A stretch of DNA of 64,000 nucleotides from Rhynchopus sp. YZ270_cl-10 (taxonomy: Eukaryota > Euglenozoa > Diplonemea > Diplonemida > Diplonemidae). The stretch covers positions 992,001 through 1,056,000 of the forward strand of contig OZ037932.1 of NCBI GenBank assembly GCA_964035575.1. The letters run 5' to 3'. Numbering within the stretch: position 1 is the stretch's first letter; the number at the start of each line of letters is the position of its first letter. Positions 10,777-21,609 of the stretch are shown here, piece by piece. Under the pieces are notes generated by a model. That model saw only the letters and a program-made list of their open reading frames with translations. It did not search any database and was not told the DNA's origin. Position numbers and translations under genes: made by a program.

Positions 10777-12254
10777 GTACAAGTTTTAGTTCTTTTTGTC
10801 CCACACCCCAACCCCCAGGTGTAACAGCCTGCCTTCTTGCTCTGTATAACGAAAGTACACATACCCTTTCCACACCCAACCTTTTCTGCATAATATGCAG
10901 ATACAATAAACCGATCGGCGCACATAAGAATGTGTGCTTAGTTGAGGGTCATTTTCTTTTGAACCTCACGGGATTTTTACCCCCACTCAATGTTAACCAC
11001 CTTATAACCAAAAACAACCATACCTTTGTTGATTGCACTATGGGTCGAGTTTCCCTTTTGTGTTCAAGAACTGACATTTTTTTATGTGAATACACACGAA
11101 CGCACCTCTTTGCTTTGGTGAGGTATTGCCAGATACAGCAATATACCCCCTCACTATCGGATGATACAAGGATCGCTCTACCTTAACCAAAAAAAAAAAA
11201 ATGTTTTGTGAAGACTGTCTGAGTGGCTTTTCTAAACCAACAGATTAATTGGTGCTGTGGGAAATCGGTCAACGACCTGTCAATATCGACCCCCTCCGGA
11301 GCATCATTGATTTTAAAAAAAGGCTTTTTTTTGGCTAACGTTCAGTACAGGCACTTTGCACTACCGAAGTAGGTACTTAAGGGGGGTGGTTGGTGGTGCA
11401 ATAAACCACTGCTATAAAAATGGATGCGATTCAATGTGAGAAGCTTAGGTTTTCATTTTACAAAATGGTTTTGTTCTGTTTCCTTTTACTCCAACTCCCT
11501 ACAAGGAGCCGCAACGCGAACAGAATATGGCAATTTTTTTAAAGGATTTTTTCCCCCCCACAACAATCTCTTGACAGCTTGGTGTGAACTGCGCCAATCA
11601 GTGTGTTTTTTATTTTATTTCTATTTTTATTACCTTCCCACTAAGTTTTCACACCCCTCCTCTGTTCAAAATGAGGATGACCCACCCCCCCCTAACCCCC
11701 TCGAACAGTTTTAAGTCACAACCGTGTGAATGTGTTGTATTTTGTGGATGCAATTTTTTGGGACAAAATATCATGCAATGTGCACGAGAGGTACATTCAT
11801 CTAAGGGTTATTATTCTTTCTTTCTTTTTGTTTTTGTTTTGGATATTTGAACAATTTGATGCCTGCCTTCAGAGGTTGCACTTTCAAAACTTCCATTCAC
11901 TTTTAAAAAATTAAAAAATTGGACAACAGTTGTCCACCCCCTCAGTCTCTTCATGTTTTCTTTCGGTACGGAACACTCACGTCCCACCCTTTGCATGAGT
12001 TCGACTGTATTTTCTTTGTCTCTCTCAATAATCCTTTTCGTCCCTATCACCTTTGGTGAGGTAGGGGACCCTCTGGTTGTCCTTTTGGTGGAAGTGTCGA
12101 TCAAAAAGGAAGCGGTTCACTTCGCGACCTCCGTCGCCCAAAGCACCCTCCTGCATACCGACGAAAGCACCGATGTATTCATATGTAAGATGTGTATGTG
12201 GAGGCGTATTCAATCTTTCACCCTTTCTTCCGACCCACCCCGGTACACCCGGTC

Positions 12255-12300
12255 ATTGTACCAAGGTACACTGTCAAGAGCAGGGCTGTATTTCATGTCA
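12255..12300 (+). repeat. TACACTGTC hairpin element
   Basis: GTACCAAGGTACACTGTC, then AAGAGCA and GGGCTGTATTTCA. It is a diverged relative of 20089-20125, 22270-22358 and 62674-62708. Confidence 0.5.
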
Positions 12301-12646
12301 ACTTTTCTCCCCCAATGCCTACGTCCACAGAGGCGTTTGCAATGTCGACCTTTTTTGTCTGCCACCTACCCAGTGTCCTACAAACTTATTTTTCAGTATC
12401 TACGTTCACTAAGGTATTTGCACCCCTTTTTTTCAAAGATGTATTGTGCACGAGTCATATCTTAAGTTTTTTTTGTTTTTTTTTTTTACACAACCCTCTG
12501 TTTTTCATGCAACGTCAGCCAATAAAACGATTTCTAATGTCCCCCCTACCCCTGATTATTTCTAACCCCATAACTGCCTTCAACACACACACCACCCCCA
12601 CCCCCTTCAAACAAACCACAGCAAACACACCACTACACAACACCCA

Positions 12647-12678
12647 TACCCCCTCTCCCCTCTCCTCCCCCCTCCCTC
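12647..12678 (+). promoter_or_regulatory. C-rich tract immediately before start codon
   Basis: CCCCCTCTCCCCTCTCC-type sequence runs up to the ATG at 12680, inside a longer purine-poor stretch from about 12590. Same context as at 1352, 43646, 45861 and 54936. Confidence 0.4.
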
Positions 12679-12679
12679 A

Positions 12680-13888
12680 ATGCCCCCCTACCACATAGAC
12701 CCTACGGGGAATGCTGCCGACTCTGCTGCCTTGACAATCCAACTGATGTATCGTATGCACGCCGCACGGTGCAATGCAGAGGCACTCCGCAAGGTGCGCG
12801 AACGCCGTCTGCAGGAGGTGATGAAGAGCAAGGAGGCCGGCCGCGTCGGGAGTGTCTACGGCGTGTCGGGCGTCTTCAAGAGCCCGAAGGGCGGGAACCG
12901 AAGCGGGTTTCGGATTAATGTAAAACGCACGTCAGACACAAAAGAAAAAGAGGGCACACCGCTCTCTCGTCTTGGAAGCAAATTTGGGTCTTTTAAGAAA
13001 ACGCCACCGTCGCGTAGCATTGTGGTGGCAGCGCTGACACCACCTTGCCGTTTGCCTGCTATTGCAAAAACAACTACAATTGAAGTCAAACTGGACACAA
13101 ATTCTCCTGTTGTTGGAACCATCTGGACTGCTCGCGATGATCTCTGTCTGTTAAAGGTGCACCCTGGGTCTCCTGCAGACCTGGCTGGCGCCGGGGTTCT
13201 TATCGGCTACTATTTGGTCCGTGTAGGGCACACCTTTGTCACCTCTGTCGATGAAATGCGTTGTCATATGGACACCACAGACCACCTGAAGCTCACCTTC
13301 TCCACCTTCACACAGCACTCCGCTGCGGTGGCGATACAACGGTTTTACCGTACATTTTTCTCTTCATTTCGTTATGTTTATGAAGATCGGAGGAGCACAC
13401 CAAAGAAACAGTCACTTGTAGGAGGACTCAAGCAACGCGCTGCTAGCTCCTTTGCGAGAATGAGGAGTGGGAGGAAAAAGTCTGAAGAGAGGGTGGAAAC
13501 GGGGGCGGGGGCAGGGGGTGCGGCACCGGACACGATTCTCCCTGAGGTTGATTTTGCAGAGAGCGTAGTGATGCCTGACTACGAGGGGGTGGAGAAGGTA
13601 GAGGATCCTGTGGAGAGGGTGCGTATCCCTTCTGCAGAGAAGACGATGCTGTCCATGGAAGCATTCCCACACTCCCTAATCATCCCCCTCCAAAGCTACG
13701 CACGTCGCCGTCTCGCAGTCCAATCCGCAACAGTCCTCCGCATCGAACGCTCCCGCCGCCTCGAAGCCTCCCTCCGCAAGCACTCTGCCGCAAAGGTAGG
13801 CAGGGGGCATGGTGTATCAGGAATCTTCCGTGCGCCCTCCATCTCCGCAGGGTTTCTTTTAAAACATAATAGGATAGCGGCGGCATAA
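12680..13888 (+). CDS. IQ-motif / PDZ-like protein
   Basis: A 402-aa protein. IQ-type helices (calmodulin-binding in known families) lie at residues ~15-45 (ALTIQLMYRMHAARC), ~214-240 (AVAIQRFYRTFFSSFR) and ~333-360 (IIPLQSYARRRLAVQ). Between the first two, residues ~134-210 read as a PDZ-like fold with the hallmarks LLKVHPGSPADLAG and GYYLVRVG. A short motif, YGVSGVFKSP near 60 and HGVSGIFRAP near 378, appears after the first and third IQ helix, suggesting an internal IQ-plus-motif duplication. The protein is very basic between domains. It is probably a calmodulin-linked scaffold, perhaps cytoskeletal or ciliary; this is inference. The ATG directly follows a C-rich tract and the frame stays open to TAA. 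Confidence 0.85.
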   Translation: MPPYHIDPTGNAADSAALTIQLMYRMHAARCNAEALRKVRERRLQEVMKSKEAGRVGSVYGVSGVFKSPKGGNRSGFRINVKRTSDTKEKEGTPLSRLGSKFGSFKKTPPSRSIVVAALTPPCRLPAIAKTTTIEVKLDTNSPVVGTIWTARDDLCLLKVHPGSPADLAGAGVLIGYYLVRVGHTFVTSVDEMRCHMDTTDHLKLTFSTFTQHSAAVAIQRFYRTFFSSFRYVYEDRRSTPKKQSLVGGLKQRAASSFARMRSGRKKSEERVETGAGAGGAAPDTILPEVDFAESVVMPDYEGVEKVEDPVERVRIPSAEKTMLSMEAFPHSLIIPLQSYARRRLAVQSATVLRIERSRRLEASLRKHSAAKVGRGHGVSGIFRAPSISAGFLLKHNRIAAA

Positions 13889-15056
13889 AATATTGAGGAA
13901 TATCTCTTAGTTCCCCATCAGAACTCTATAAAAATGCTTCTGAAAATATTGGGGATTTTTTTGTTTTTTTCTGATGCTTTCAATTCTGTGAACTGAAAGT
14001 ATATGAATCTAATTTTTTGATTTTATTTTGCGGAAAATAAGAGGTGAAGGTGGAGGAAGAGGGAGGGTAAATATGAACATTGAGTTGTTTTGTGTTGAAA
14101 TTGAATTACGTTTTTTTCCCCGAGTTTGGGGTGGGGTGGGGGGATAATGGGGGGTAGGGAAGGGAAGCTCTAGGGGATGTTTTACCTAGACTCTGTGTTG
14201 TGCTTCGTGCCTCGCTTTTTTTTACGTGGAAACTGACCCCTTCCCTATCCATCCCCTTATATTCTCAGATGTGCGGTGCACAGCAAAGAAAGTACATCCC
14301 AAATCCTTTTCACCGCCTTTTTCTTGCCTCCCCCCCATCCCCGTAGATGGGGGTGTGGGTGGGAGGTGGCCTTTGGCGGGTTTCGTCTCTTTTGGTGTTC
14401 GTCTTTGGGTGATTTGTTTTTCCCCCCCTCATCTTCGTCTTTTGGAAGAAAGAAAAAATGTCGGGAAAACGGTTATCAGCCGTTTTTGCTTTTACCGTTT
14501 TCAGTTCATCCGACTATAACTCATTACAAACATCTTTCCCGTATAGTTTATGTGCGTGCGTTTTCGTTTCTTTGTGTTTCATCTCCAAAAAAACAAGGGT
14601 TTTTTTGGAGATTTTTGGAGATTTTTTTGTTGGATTTGAATGTGTTCGGTGGCTATGCATGTGAGGCTTAGGTTCATCTTACAAACTAAATATAACCAAA
14701 ACTGTATTCTTTTGTTTCCCTGTGGAAAAGCTCCGAATGGGCGTTATTAAGTCTATAAGCAATCCCTTTTTTCGTTTCCTCATTTTCCTTTTATAGATGG
14801 TGTTGTGTCCGAGAAGCCCGGTTCATCTTTTCAAAGTTTTTTTTTTTCCTTTTTGTGCCTACCATCTGTTGAGATGGTTGCTGATATGTTGTTGTATTAG
14901 TCACAAAAAACGCTGGATTATTTTATTTTTGCGCTTTTTTTTTGCATTCTGTTGAGTTCACTCAATGCCCTGCGGTAACACAAAAAAAATATCACTGCTT
15001 CTTCTTATAAAATGACGAAGCAGGTCGTCTTACTTTCTTTTTTCTTCGCTTTTTGT

Positions 15057-15090
15057 GGTGACTAAGCACTTGAGGCTTAGGTTCATCTGA
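15057..15090 (+). repeat. CTAAGC hairpin
   Basis: GACTAAGC, loop ACTTGAG, GCTTAG, then GTTCATCT. One of the best-preserved stems. Confidence 0.6.
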
Positions 15091-15407
15091 ACAACTTTCT
15101 TTTATGATTTGTGGCTGTACGTGATTCTATGTCTTCTGGTCAGTTTTATAGTTCCCTTTTAGGTGACCAAGCATTCACCTCTTCCCCTCTATTAGTCTTG
15201 CACCCTTTTGTGGATGCCATCCGTTTTGTGATTATTTTTCTGATATTATATTTTTCTGAAAAAATGAACATATGATGTGCTGACTGTGCCCATTTTTCAC
15301 CTTTCCCCCCTAGGATTTAACCGTGGCATTGTATAGCAGGTAGGGACAGAAGGAATCTCATTGGTCCATTCATGCGCGTCTTTAATTAGAAGACGAGGCA
15401 TTTGGCG

Positions 15408-15451
<44 letters not shown>

Positions 15452-15632
15452 ACCTGATCTCTCACATGTGGGTCAGTTCAGAGTTGTGCTTATCAATGAC
15501 CATTCCATTTACTACTCAAAATATTCCCCTTTTTGTGAGGGTGCTATCTTCCGTCTTTCCTTTCTCTCTTCCCTCCAAAAAAAAAAGTTCACAGAAATGT
15601 GTGGTCAGCGTCCACTCAATCACCTTGGGTTC

Positions 15633-15899
15633 TACAGTTATACAACAAAGACCGATGGGGAGGGGGGAAACAAAGATGGGTTTTTGGGATTTTTTTTTTT
15701 TTTCAAAAACTCTAAGGAGGGTTTTACCCATCATGGTTTGTAGTCAGTCTGTGTTAGACTGATTTTTGGGCTAGTCCGAGGATTGCGTTCCTCTCGCGCT
15801 CCTCGCACTCGAGTACGTTAGGGGTGGGAGATGAGTGCGAGAGAGAGAGATGAGTCAAATCTGACTCAGACTGACTACAAACCGTGTTGTATAACTGTA
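15633..15899. mobile_element. 267-bp nested inverted-repeat element
   Basis: The outer ends TACAGTTATACAACA (15633-15647) and TGTTGTATAACTGTA (15885-15899) are exact 15-bp complements. Inside, GGTTTGTAGTCAGTCTG near 15735 pairs with CAGACTGACTACAAACC near 15867. The central part has GA-rich and CTCGC-rich sequence. Non-coding and MITE-like, without similarity to M1-M3 internally. Confidence 0.65.
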
Positions 15900-16063
15900 T
15901 ATTCGGATACCCTCGGCATGGAGGAGTGAGTGACGTTGCAGTACAGTAGGCCCGCTCGTTTCAAACCGGCGTTAATTTGGAAAATTTGGAAAAAGAATAA
16001 AATGCCAATAATAGGGAACGGTTCCAGTCCTAAGATTATAGTTGACTGGCTTAGTCTTTTTAT

Positions 16064-16109
16064 TGTGCTTGCGTCGGCCGATGAACGGTGAGGCGTTTGC
16101 ACTTACAAC
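16064..16109 (+). repeat. AGTGC/GCACT element, long form
   Basis: GTGCTTGCGTC, then GGCCGATGAACGGTGAGG and CGTTTGCACTT. The long form carries an extra GCCGATGAACGGT segment absent from the short form (16707-16735). Confidence 0.55.
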
Positions 16110-16145
16110 GTCTCTCTCTTTTCAGATGTGTATGCACATGAGGTA

Positions 16146-16236
16146 TACAGTGGTCCAAATAAGTTTGGTGTATTCGAAGATTTTTTTTTGGGGTAATTTG
16201 GCGACTTTTTCTGGACGCCAAACATATTTGGACTGC
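16146..16236. mobile_element. MITE-like element M3
   Basis: TACAGTGGTCCAAATA at the left and ATTTGGACTGCA at the right, with inner GTTTGG/CCAAAC and the GTAATTTGGCGACTTTTT core. It is the shortest of the three copies and starts within a degenerate GTGTGC hairpin (16126-16160). Confidence 0.6.
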
Positions 16237-16897
16237 ATTCATCTTGCAACTTTGCTTCTCTTCTTTTAGATGCAAATCTAATCATTTTTTTTTTAAACTT
16301 CGTTTTGTCGTGCACCTCAGCAACACCCCGATGTGAGTGAAAAGAACTGCTTTGCACAAAGACGCCACAACCACATCGGGGCTGACGTACATGGTGAAGT
16401 AACGGTACATTACATGTAATTTTATTACATAATATTATGGTATGTAACCGATTTTCACATGGAATGTAAATTACTTCACCGTCGTGAATTGCATTTGGGA
16501 GCGCTCCCCACCCACTCTGTCGAACGGAATCCCCCCCTCCCTTTGTATGAAGCAATCACTCTTCTCTTGTTGAGTTTGAATTTTTTTGTTACGTCTGTGC
16601 ATGATACTGCCCACAGTGATATCGCTCTCTTGAGGGAATGTTTCTTCTCTATGTCAATGAAATTGAGATGTACACTGTGAGAGGCAAAATAATGTGCATT
16701 TAAAGCGGTGCCTGCGTCCACAGAGGCGTTTGCACAACAACTTCCATTTAAAATATGTTCGGACTTTGTATTGATGTTTGAGAATCTGCCCTAAATGTTT
16801 GCATTCCCAACACGAGAACAGTTCCAATATATTTACGTACACAGTATCTCGTTTTTCCTCTTTCTCCTTTTCGCTCTTTTTCTTTCAAAAAAAAAAA

Positions 16898-16973
16898 GTG
16901 GAGATTGCACAAAACTGTGGCAACACAACCCGAGGCAACTACACTATTCCAACAATTTATCCAAAAAAAAAAA
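16898..16973 (+). repeat. A-tailed short element, type GTGGAGATTGCAC
   Basis: GTGGAGATTGCACAAAACTG..ACACTATTCCAAC..TTTATCC followed by A11. Copies lie at 17447-17521, 62542-62618 and, inside an intron, 42820-42878; all end in ATTTATC or ATTCTTC plus an A-tract. The A-tail suggests retroposition of a small RNA. Confidence 0.6.
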
Positions 16974-17042
16974 TATAGTGGAGTTCATCCTCGGGTGTCT
17001 ACACTAATACAACCAAGTTTTCAAAAAAAAAAAAAAAAAAAA
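16974..17042 (+). repeat. A-tailed short element, type TAGTGGAGTTCATCC
   Basis: TATAGTGGAGTTCATCCTCG..TACACTAATACAACCAAG followed by TTTTC and A19. TAGTG and CACTA can pair. Copies at 26131-26189, 32861-32920 and 35052-35100; a diverged copy lies in Sec61 intron 6 (53216-53290). Confidence 0.6.
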
Positions 17043-17446
17043 TCACGTCAAATTGCGCCTTCGAGCGTATTGTGTAGTATTCCTTAACACTTGCCGTTTT
17101 TACGTAAAAGGCGAACATCGTTCGCGAACGTTCTTGGGGGGTTTTTTTTCTCCCGTGCTTTCATTGAGATAGCTGGCATCGTACATGGGTCAGTCGGAGG
17201 TGTGACTGCACCAATAATTATTCTTTAAAAAGATGGGAGCGTTCTCATACGAGACGTGTTTCAACGTTCAAGCTTTATTTGGTGCCTTCAGCACAAAGAG
17301 GCTTGTAATCATCCTACCAACCATTTTCTCTTTATATTCGAGAAAAAATATTGTGTTCTGCTTTTTCGCCGTGCTTTATACTTTGTTTATCTTACTCAAG
17401 TAAACCAAACCCTTTCTTTCTCCCTGTGCCCACTCCCGAAAAAAAA

Positions 17447-17521
17447 CAGTGGAGATTGCACAACTGTGGCAACACAACCGATGCAACTACACTACTCCAA
17501 CAATTTATCAAAAAAAAAAAA
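17447..17521 (+). repeat. A-tailed short element, type GTGGAGATTGCAC
   Basis: Near-identical to 16898-16973 and 62542-62618 and ends in A11-12. Confidence 0.6.
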
Positions 17522-18591
17522 CACATTTTAGTCGATTACTCAAATATCTCTCCCGACAACAAAAAGCTTCTTCGCTGCATATCCTTGCTCGCTCACACCT
17601 CATTTTCCATGTTCCCGACAAAATGCTGCAGGAGCAGTATTGATTTGTCCACATCCCTCATCCAAGGTTGTATGACCATCGTACAGTCCTGCACTGCACC
17701 CCCTTACAGCTCTCCCCGATGTGTGCGCTGTCTTTATTTTCGTTTTGCGTACAGTTGTTCTACCTTTTTGGGTCTTTCGTTTCTCTTTTAAGGATCCTGC
17801 GAAAGAAAAACGGCTGCTATCTAGTGATAGTAGTCTATAATCATACAAAAGTTTTTCGTATAGTTGCGCTATCTTTTGGGGTTTCCGTTTCTCAAATTTT
17901 TCAGACGTCAATCGGAATGGATGTAGGACCGCATGGTGAGGGGTCCAGCCCCAGGGATTTGCAGGAGGCTTAATACATTAACCCTTCTCTTTTCCCTTGG
18001 CACCAACCTGTGTTTTCTTGATTGTGTTTCATGTCAATGTGTGGGTCTTTTTTAATGAATAATAAGAATAACAAACTACTGAAACCTTTCAGTTTGGGGG
18101 TGTCCTGACGATAATTACCAACGACAGTGCCATTTTTCTGAAAACATTTTTTAGAACTGTTGCGCGTCGTTCCCATCTTTTGTCAGATACGACTCGGTCA
18201 TGACTTTTTTCAATTTCAACGCAACCTGTCGAGTGCAGCTTGAGGCAGCACACTCTTGCATAGCTGCACTGGAGGTGGTGGGGCGTCCCATTTGACCCCA
18301 CCCTCATTGAATATTGAATGAAGCAGACTCAGTCGGAAGAGGGTTTTTTCTCTTTCCCACAAGCGCCACTGCCATACACCAAGCAGAGGGCATTACTGTA
18401 GGAAGGCACGATGAGGAGGTCTTCACTGTAGAATTGCTTTGGACAGAGGCGATCAACAAAACAGCAAACAACGAATAAAGAGACAACGGGCGGGGGTGTT
18501 TCAGTCTTTGTATAGCTTCCTTCTTACCCCTCATCGCGCCCATCTCCCATCCCCCACCCCTCACCCTTAACAGCACTATTACACAAACACA

Positions 18592-19230
18592 ATGTAGAAG
18601 CGACACACAGACAGCACGCAGGATGAGAACCCACCAAAGAGAAGACAGCTTTCTGCAGATGAGGTCTTGGTGGAGGCTGTCAAGAACGGCGACACGACTG
18701 CCGTGCGGGCGGTGCTCAACAAGTTGAACCCAGACAGCAACACAGTGGCCTTCAATGTTGTGGACGAGGCATGCAAAGGGAACTACGATGAATGCCTCAC
18801 ACTGCTTCTTCCGCATGTTGAGACAACGCAGATGGGCTTCGGGATCCTACTGAGTGAGTGTGTCCACGCAGAACACACTGCGTGCACGGAGGCCCTCTTG
18901 CAGCATTGGAAGCGCGTCTGCAACAACGTGGAGTTTGTCCCGCACAAGTCCAAGCACAGCGCACGTCAGTCAGCTAGTGGCTGTCCGGCCATGTGGGCAG
19001 ACCCTGCAGGGTGTCGCGTGTTGATTGATGCAGGGGCAGACATCGAGACAAAAAACGGGGAGGGGTTTTCACCTCTGCTTACGGCAAGCAGCCATGGGCA
19101 TCTTGAGATTGTGAAGATGTTGGTCAAAGCAGGTGCGGGAGTGCGTGTCGCAGAGAACGAAGCCCCCACAGAGAGGCGCTGTGACCCCGCGGTAATGAAA
19201 AGGGGGGGGGGAGAGGGGGGAACGGAATGA
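18592..19230 (+). pseudogene. ankyrin-repeat gene copy, broken at both ends
   Basis: The open frame from 18598 encodes DEVLVEAVKNGDTTAVRAVL, ankyrin repeats, and GCRVLIDAGADIETKNGEGF.. HLEIVKMLVKAGAGVRV before a G-rich run and TGA. It is a paralog of the copy at 20237. The aligned ATG (18592) is followed directly by in-frame TAG, and the reading ends before any further repeat or a PARP domain. Either the real start is an upstream exon or, more likely, this is a decayed N-terminal fragment of the ankyrin-PARP family. A C-rich tract precedes it as for intact genes. Confidence 0.7.
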
Positions 19231-19523
19231 CGCATCCTTGAGGTGCGTTAAGTATGGTTTCGGGAAGAGCTTTTTTTTTTTTTTTTTTTTTTTTGTAAAT
19301 CAAGATACTTGACAAGAGGAAATAGAAACGACGAAAGGTACGTGCCCCGAAAAAAGTTGTTTTTCATTGTTTTTTTTTTAATTCAGAACCTGCAGTTAGT
19401 TTCTATTTCCCTGAAAAGAAAACTTCCTCAGAGTTTCCAATTGGGTAGTGGGTACCTGTTGTCTTCGCCACTCTTTTTGTCTCTTGCAGTGGCGAAGTTT
19501 CACTTTCAACACACAGCAGTTAA

Positions 19524-19560
19524 GGCGACTAAGCAGCGAGAGGCTTAGGTTGCATCTCAA
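19524..19560 (+). repeat. CTAAGC hairpin, 8-nt loop
   Basis: GACTAAGC-AGCGAGAG-GCTTAG-GTTGCATCT. Identical in the paralogous segment at 35711-35750 and almost so at 22131-22168. Confidence 0.65.
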
Positions 19561-20088
19561 ACTTTTTCTTTCTTTCTCTTGTCTCCGTTTGTAGTCAGCC
19601 CATTGCCCGCTACTGTAGCGAGGGTATATGCTACACAATTAGGGAAAGGTGTACTGGCTGTACCCTACTTTTTTATGTTACTTGCAAAAGAACAAAAACA
19701 AACCAAAAGATTCTTTTTAAATTTCCAAAAAAAAGAGGAGAAGAAGCTGGTGGATAAAACTCCATCTTTCGATTGAAAATTAAAGGCTTGCGACACTTCC
19801 CAATCCTGCAAAGTTGATGGAGGTTAACGCCCTGCAATCGTATAAGAAGTGGCGACCAAGGCTTGTCACACTTCCTAATCCTGCAAAGTCGATGGAGGTT
19901 AACCCACTGCATTTGGATTATCTTAATCTTTCTTTCTCTTGTCTCCGTTTGTTTTTAACGCACACTATTTTGTGAGCGTAAAGTGTCACGTCATTCACTC
20001 ACCCAACCGTGTTCCGCAACACCACCACCCGACAGGTGAGAGTGTGTGTGGAAGTGTCAACGCATCAAACAACTACAAGAAGGGGTGT

Positions 20089-20125
20089 GAGGTACACTGT
20101 CACGAGAGGGCTTTGTATTTCAAGT
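20089..20125 (+). repeat. ACGAGAG-loop hairpin, TACACTGTC stem
   Basis: GAGGTACACTGTC, loop ACGAGAG, then GGCTTTGTATTTC. Pairs: GTC/GGC (one wobble), then TACA/TGTA beyond a small internal loop. Confidence 0.6.
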
Positions 20126-20236
20126 TAACTTTATTTTTTAGATTATTTTTACGACAAGGTGACTAAGCACGAGAGGCAGAAAATAGCACAACATCCGTAT
20201 CCTCACCCTATAACCAAGACAACACAGCACAACACC

Positions 20237-20947
20237 ATGTCGCAGTGTCACCCAGGCGAGGTCTTGGTGGAGGCTGCAAAGAACGGGGCCGTGACTACCG
20301 TGCGGACTGTGCTTGAGAAGCTTCCCGCAGGGAGCAAAGTTGGGTTCGATTGCTCCTCGGTGGACAGACGGCGGCGGTCTGTGGAGCCTTACATCCAGTG
20401 AGGGCAGAGAAAGGAATAGAAAAAAAAAACTTTTGTATTTTGTGTATTCCCGAACCAACGACAGATTCCCCCCACTTTTATAAAAAAAAATACACCAGCA
20501 CCAGAGAACCTGCAGATGGGCTTTGGCCTTGGCGATGTCTGCGTTCTTTTTGTGTGGCTGGTGATGATAGACCTGATAGGACCGATTCCTGGGACGTTTG
20601 GGTATCTGGTGATACATTACCACGGGATCATTGCTGAAGGGGCTACTGACGACAACGCTGATTCACCGCTGCTCAAGTCTTGCAGGTCAGGATCACTCAA
20701 AGGTGTGAAGGAGTTGGTGAGAAGAGGTGCCAGAGTGCATGAAACGAACACCGCAGGAGACACATGTCTGACCGTTGCAGCAGCATGTGTGCTTGTGAGT
20801 TTGGAGCATGTGTACGTGAATCACGCAAGTGCAGAGGGTTTTACTGCGTTACATTGGGCAGCGTGGAATCAACATACCGGTATGATGGAGGTGCTCATTC
20901 AGACAAGACTTGTCAGCATCCTTGGAGTCAATGTCAGCCTTTGCATC
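20237..20947 (+). pseudogene. ankyrin-PARP family 5' part, left arm of palindrome
   Basis: The ATG at 20237 opens MSQCHPGEVLVEAAKNG.., homologous to the 18.6-kb copy, and runs to a TGA at 20399. A second frame from 20516, directly after CCTGCAG, gives MGFGLGDVCVLFVWLV, a hydrophobic hairpin, then ankyrin repeats SPLLKSCRSGSLKGVKELV and FTALHWAAWNQHTGMMEVL. It stops at the palindrome centre without a PARP domain. An intron with its 3' site at 20515 may join the two parts, but no in-frame donor was found. Unlikely to make a full protein. Confidence 0.65.
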
Positions 20948-21609
20948 AATGAGCACCTCCATCATACCGGTATGTTGATTCCACGCTGCCCAATGTAACG
21001 CAGTAAAACCCTCTGCACTTGCGTGATTCACGTACACATGCTCCAAACTCACAAGCACACATGCTGCTGCAACGGTCAGACATGTGTCTCCTGCGGTGTT
21101 CGTTTCATGCACTCTGGCACCTCTTCTCACCAACTCCTTCACACCTTTGAGTGATCCTGACCTGCAAGACTTGAGCAGCGGTGAATCAGCGTTGTCGTCA
21201 GTAGCCCCTTCAGCAATGATCCCGTGGTAATGTATCACCAGATACCCAAACGTCCCAGGAATCGGTCCTATCAGGTCTATCATCACCAGCCACACAAAAA
21301 GAACGCAGACATCGCCAAGGCCAAAGCCCATCTGCAGGTTCTCTGGTGCTGGTGTATTTTTTTTATAAAAGTGGGGGGAATCTGTCGTTGGTTCGGGAAT
21401 ACACAAAATACAAACGTTTTTTTTTTCTATTCCTTTCTCTGCCCTCACTGGATGTAAGGCTCCACAGACCGCCGCCGTCTGTCCACCGAGGAGCAATCGA
21501 ACCCAACTTTGCTCCCTGCGGGAAGCTTCTCAAGCATAGTCCGCACGGTAGTCACGGTCCCGTTCTTTGCAGCCTCCACCAAGACCTCGCCTGGGTGACA
21601 CTGCGACAT
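20899..21609 (-). pseudogene. ankyrin-PARP family 5' part, right arm of palindrome
   Basis: Mirror copy of 20237-20899 with its start at 21609. One homopolymer difference makes the part before MGFG open in frame (LLGGQTAAVCG.. PAPENLQMGFG), unlike the left arm. It extends through the spacer with a further ankyrin segment (VLIDAKADIDSKDADKS) and then runs into antisense sequence. No PARP domain follows. Confidence 0.6.

Larger units (their letters stand above)
8431..12679. other. 4.2-kb intergenic region
   Basis: No convincing gene. It is T-rich with short repeats: a tRNA-T-arm/GCACT hairpin family member (8647-8686), M2 (10201-10308), CTAAGC hairpin (10318-10346), GTGTGC hairpins (10743-10776 and 11770-11802), a TACACTGTC hairpin (12255-12300) and a GCACT-type element (12314-12350). 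A 17-codon frame at 10496 behind a C-rich tract (10440-10495) is too short to call. Confidence 0.5.
13889..18590. other. 4.7-kb intergenic region
   Basis: No gene supported. It contains CTAAGC hairpins (14655-14685 and 15057-15090), a nested inverted-repeat element (15633-15899), GCACT-type elements (16064-16109 and 16707-16735), M3 (16146-16236) and three A-tailed short elements (16898-17042 and 17447-17521). 17905-17970 resembles the left part of the element at 22270-22358. A C-rich stretch at 18541-18570 precedes the broken ankyrin copy. Confidence 0.5.
19231..20236. other. repeat-rich spacer
   Basis: 19433-19592 and 19945-20090 are paralogs of 35618-35920 but are split here by ~360 bp that begins and ends with CTTTCTTTCTCTTGTCTC. 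That insert holds two tandem ~65-bp units (CCTGCAAAG..GATGGAGGTTAAC at 19785 and 19860) interrupting a copy of the CCATCTTTCGATTGAAAA micro-element. A 20-nt T run sits at 19271-19294. No gene. Confidence 0.6.

Noticed and set aside
18592..18600. TAG as a sense codon (hexamitid-like code)
   Set aside because: The serpin and the 1352 gene end at TAG where their families or domains end, and no conserved gene has an internal TAG.
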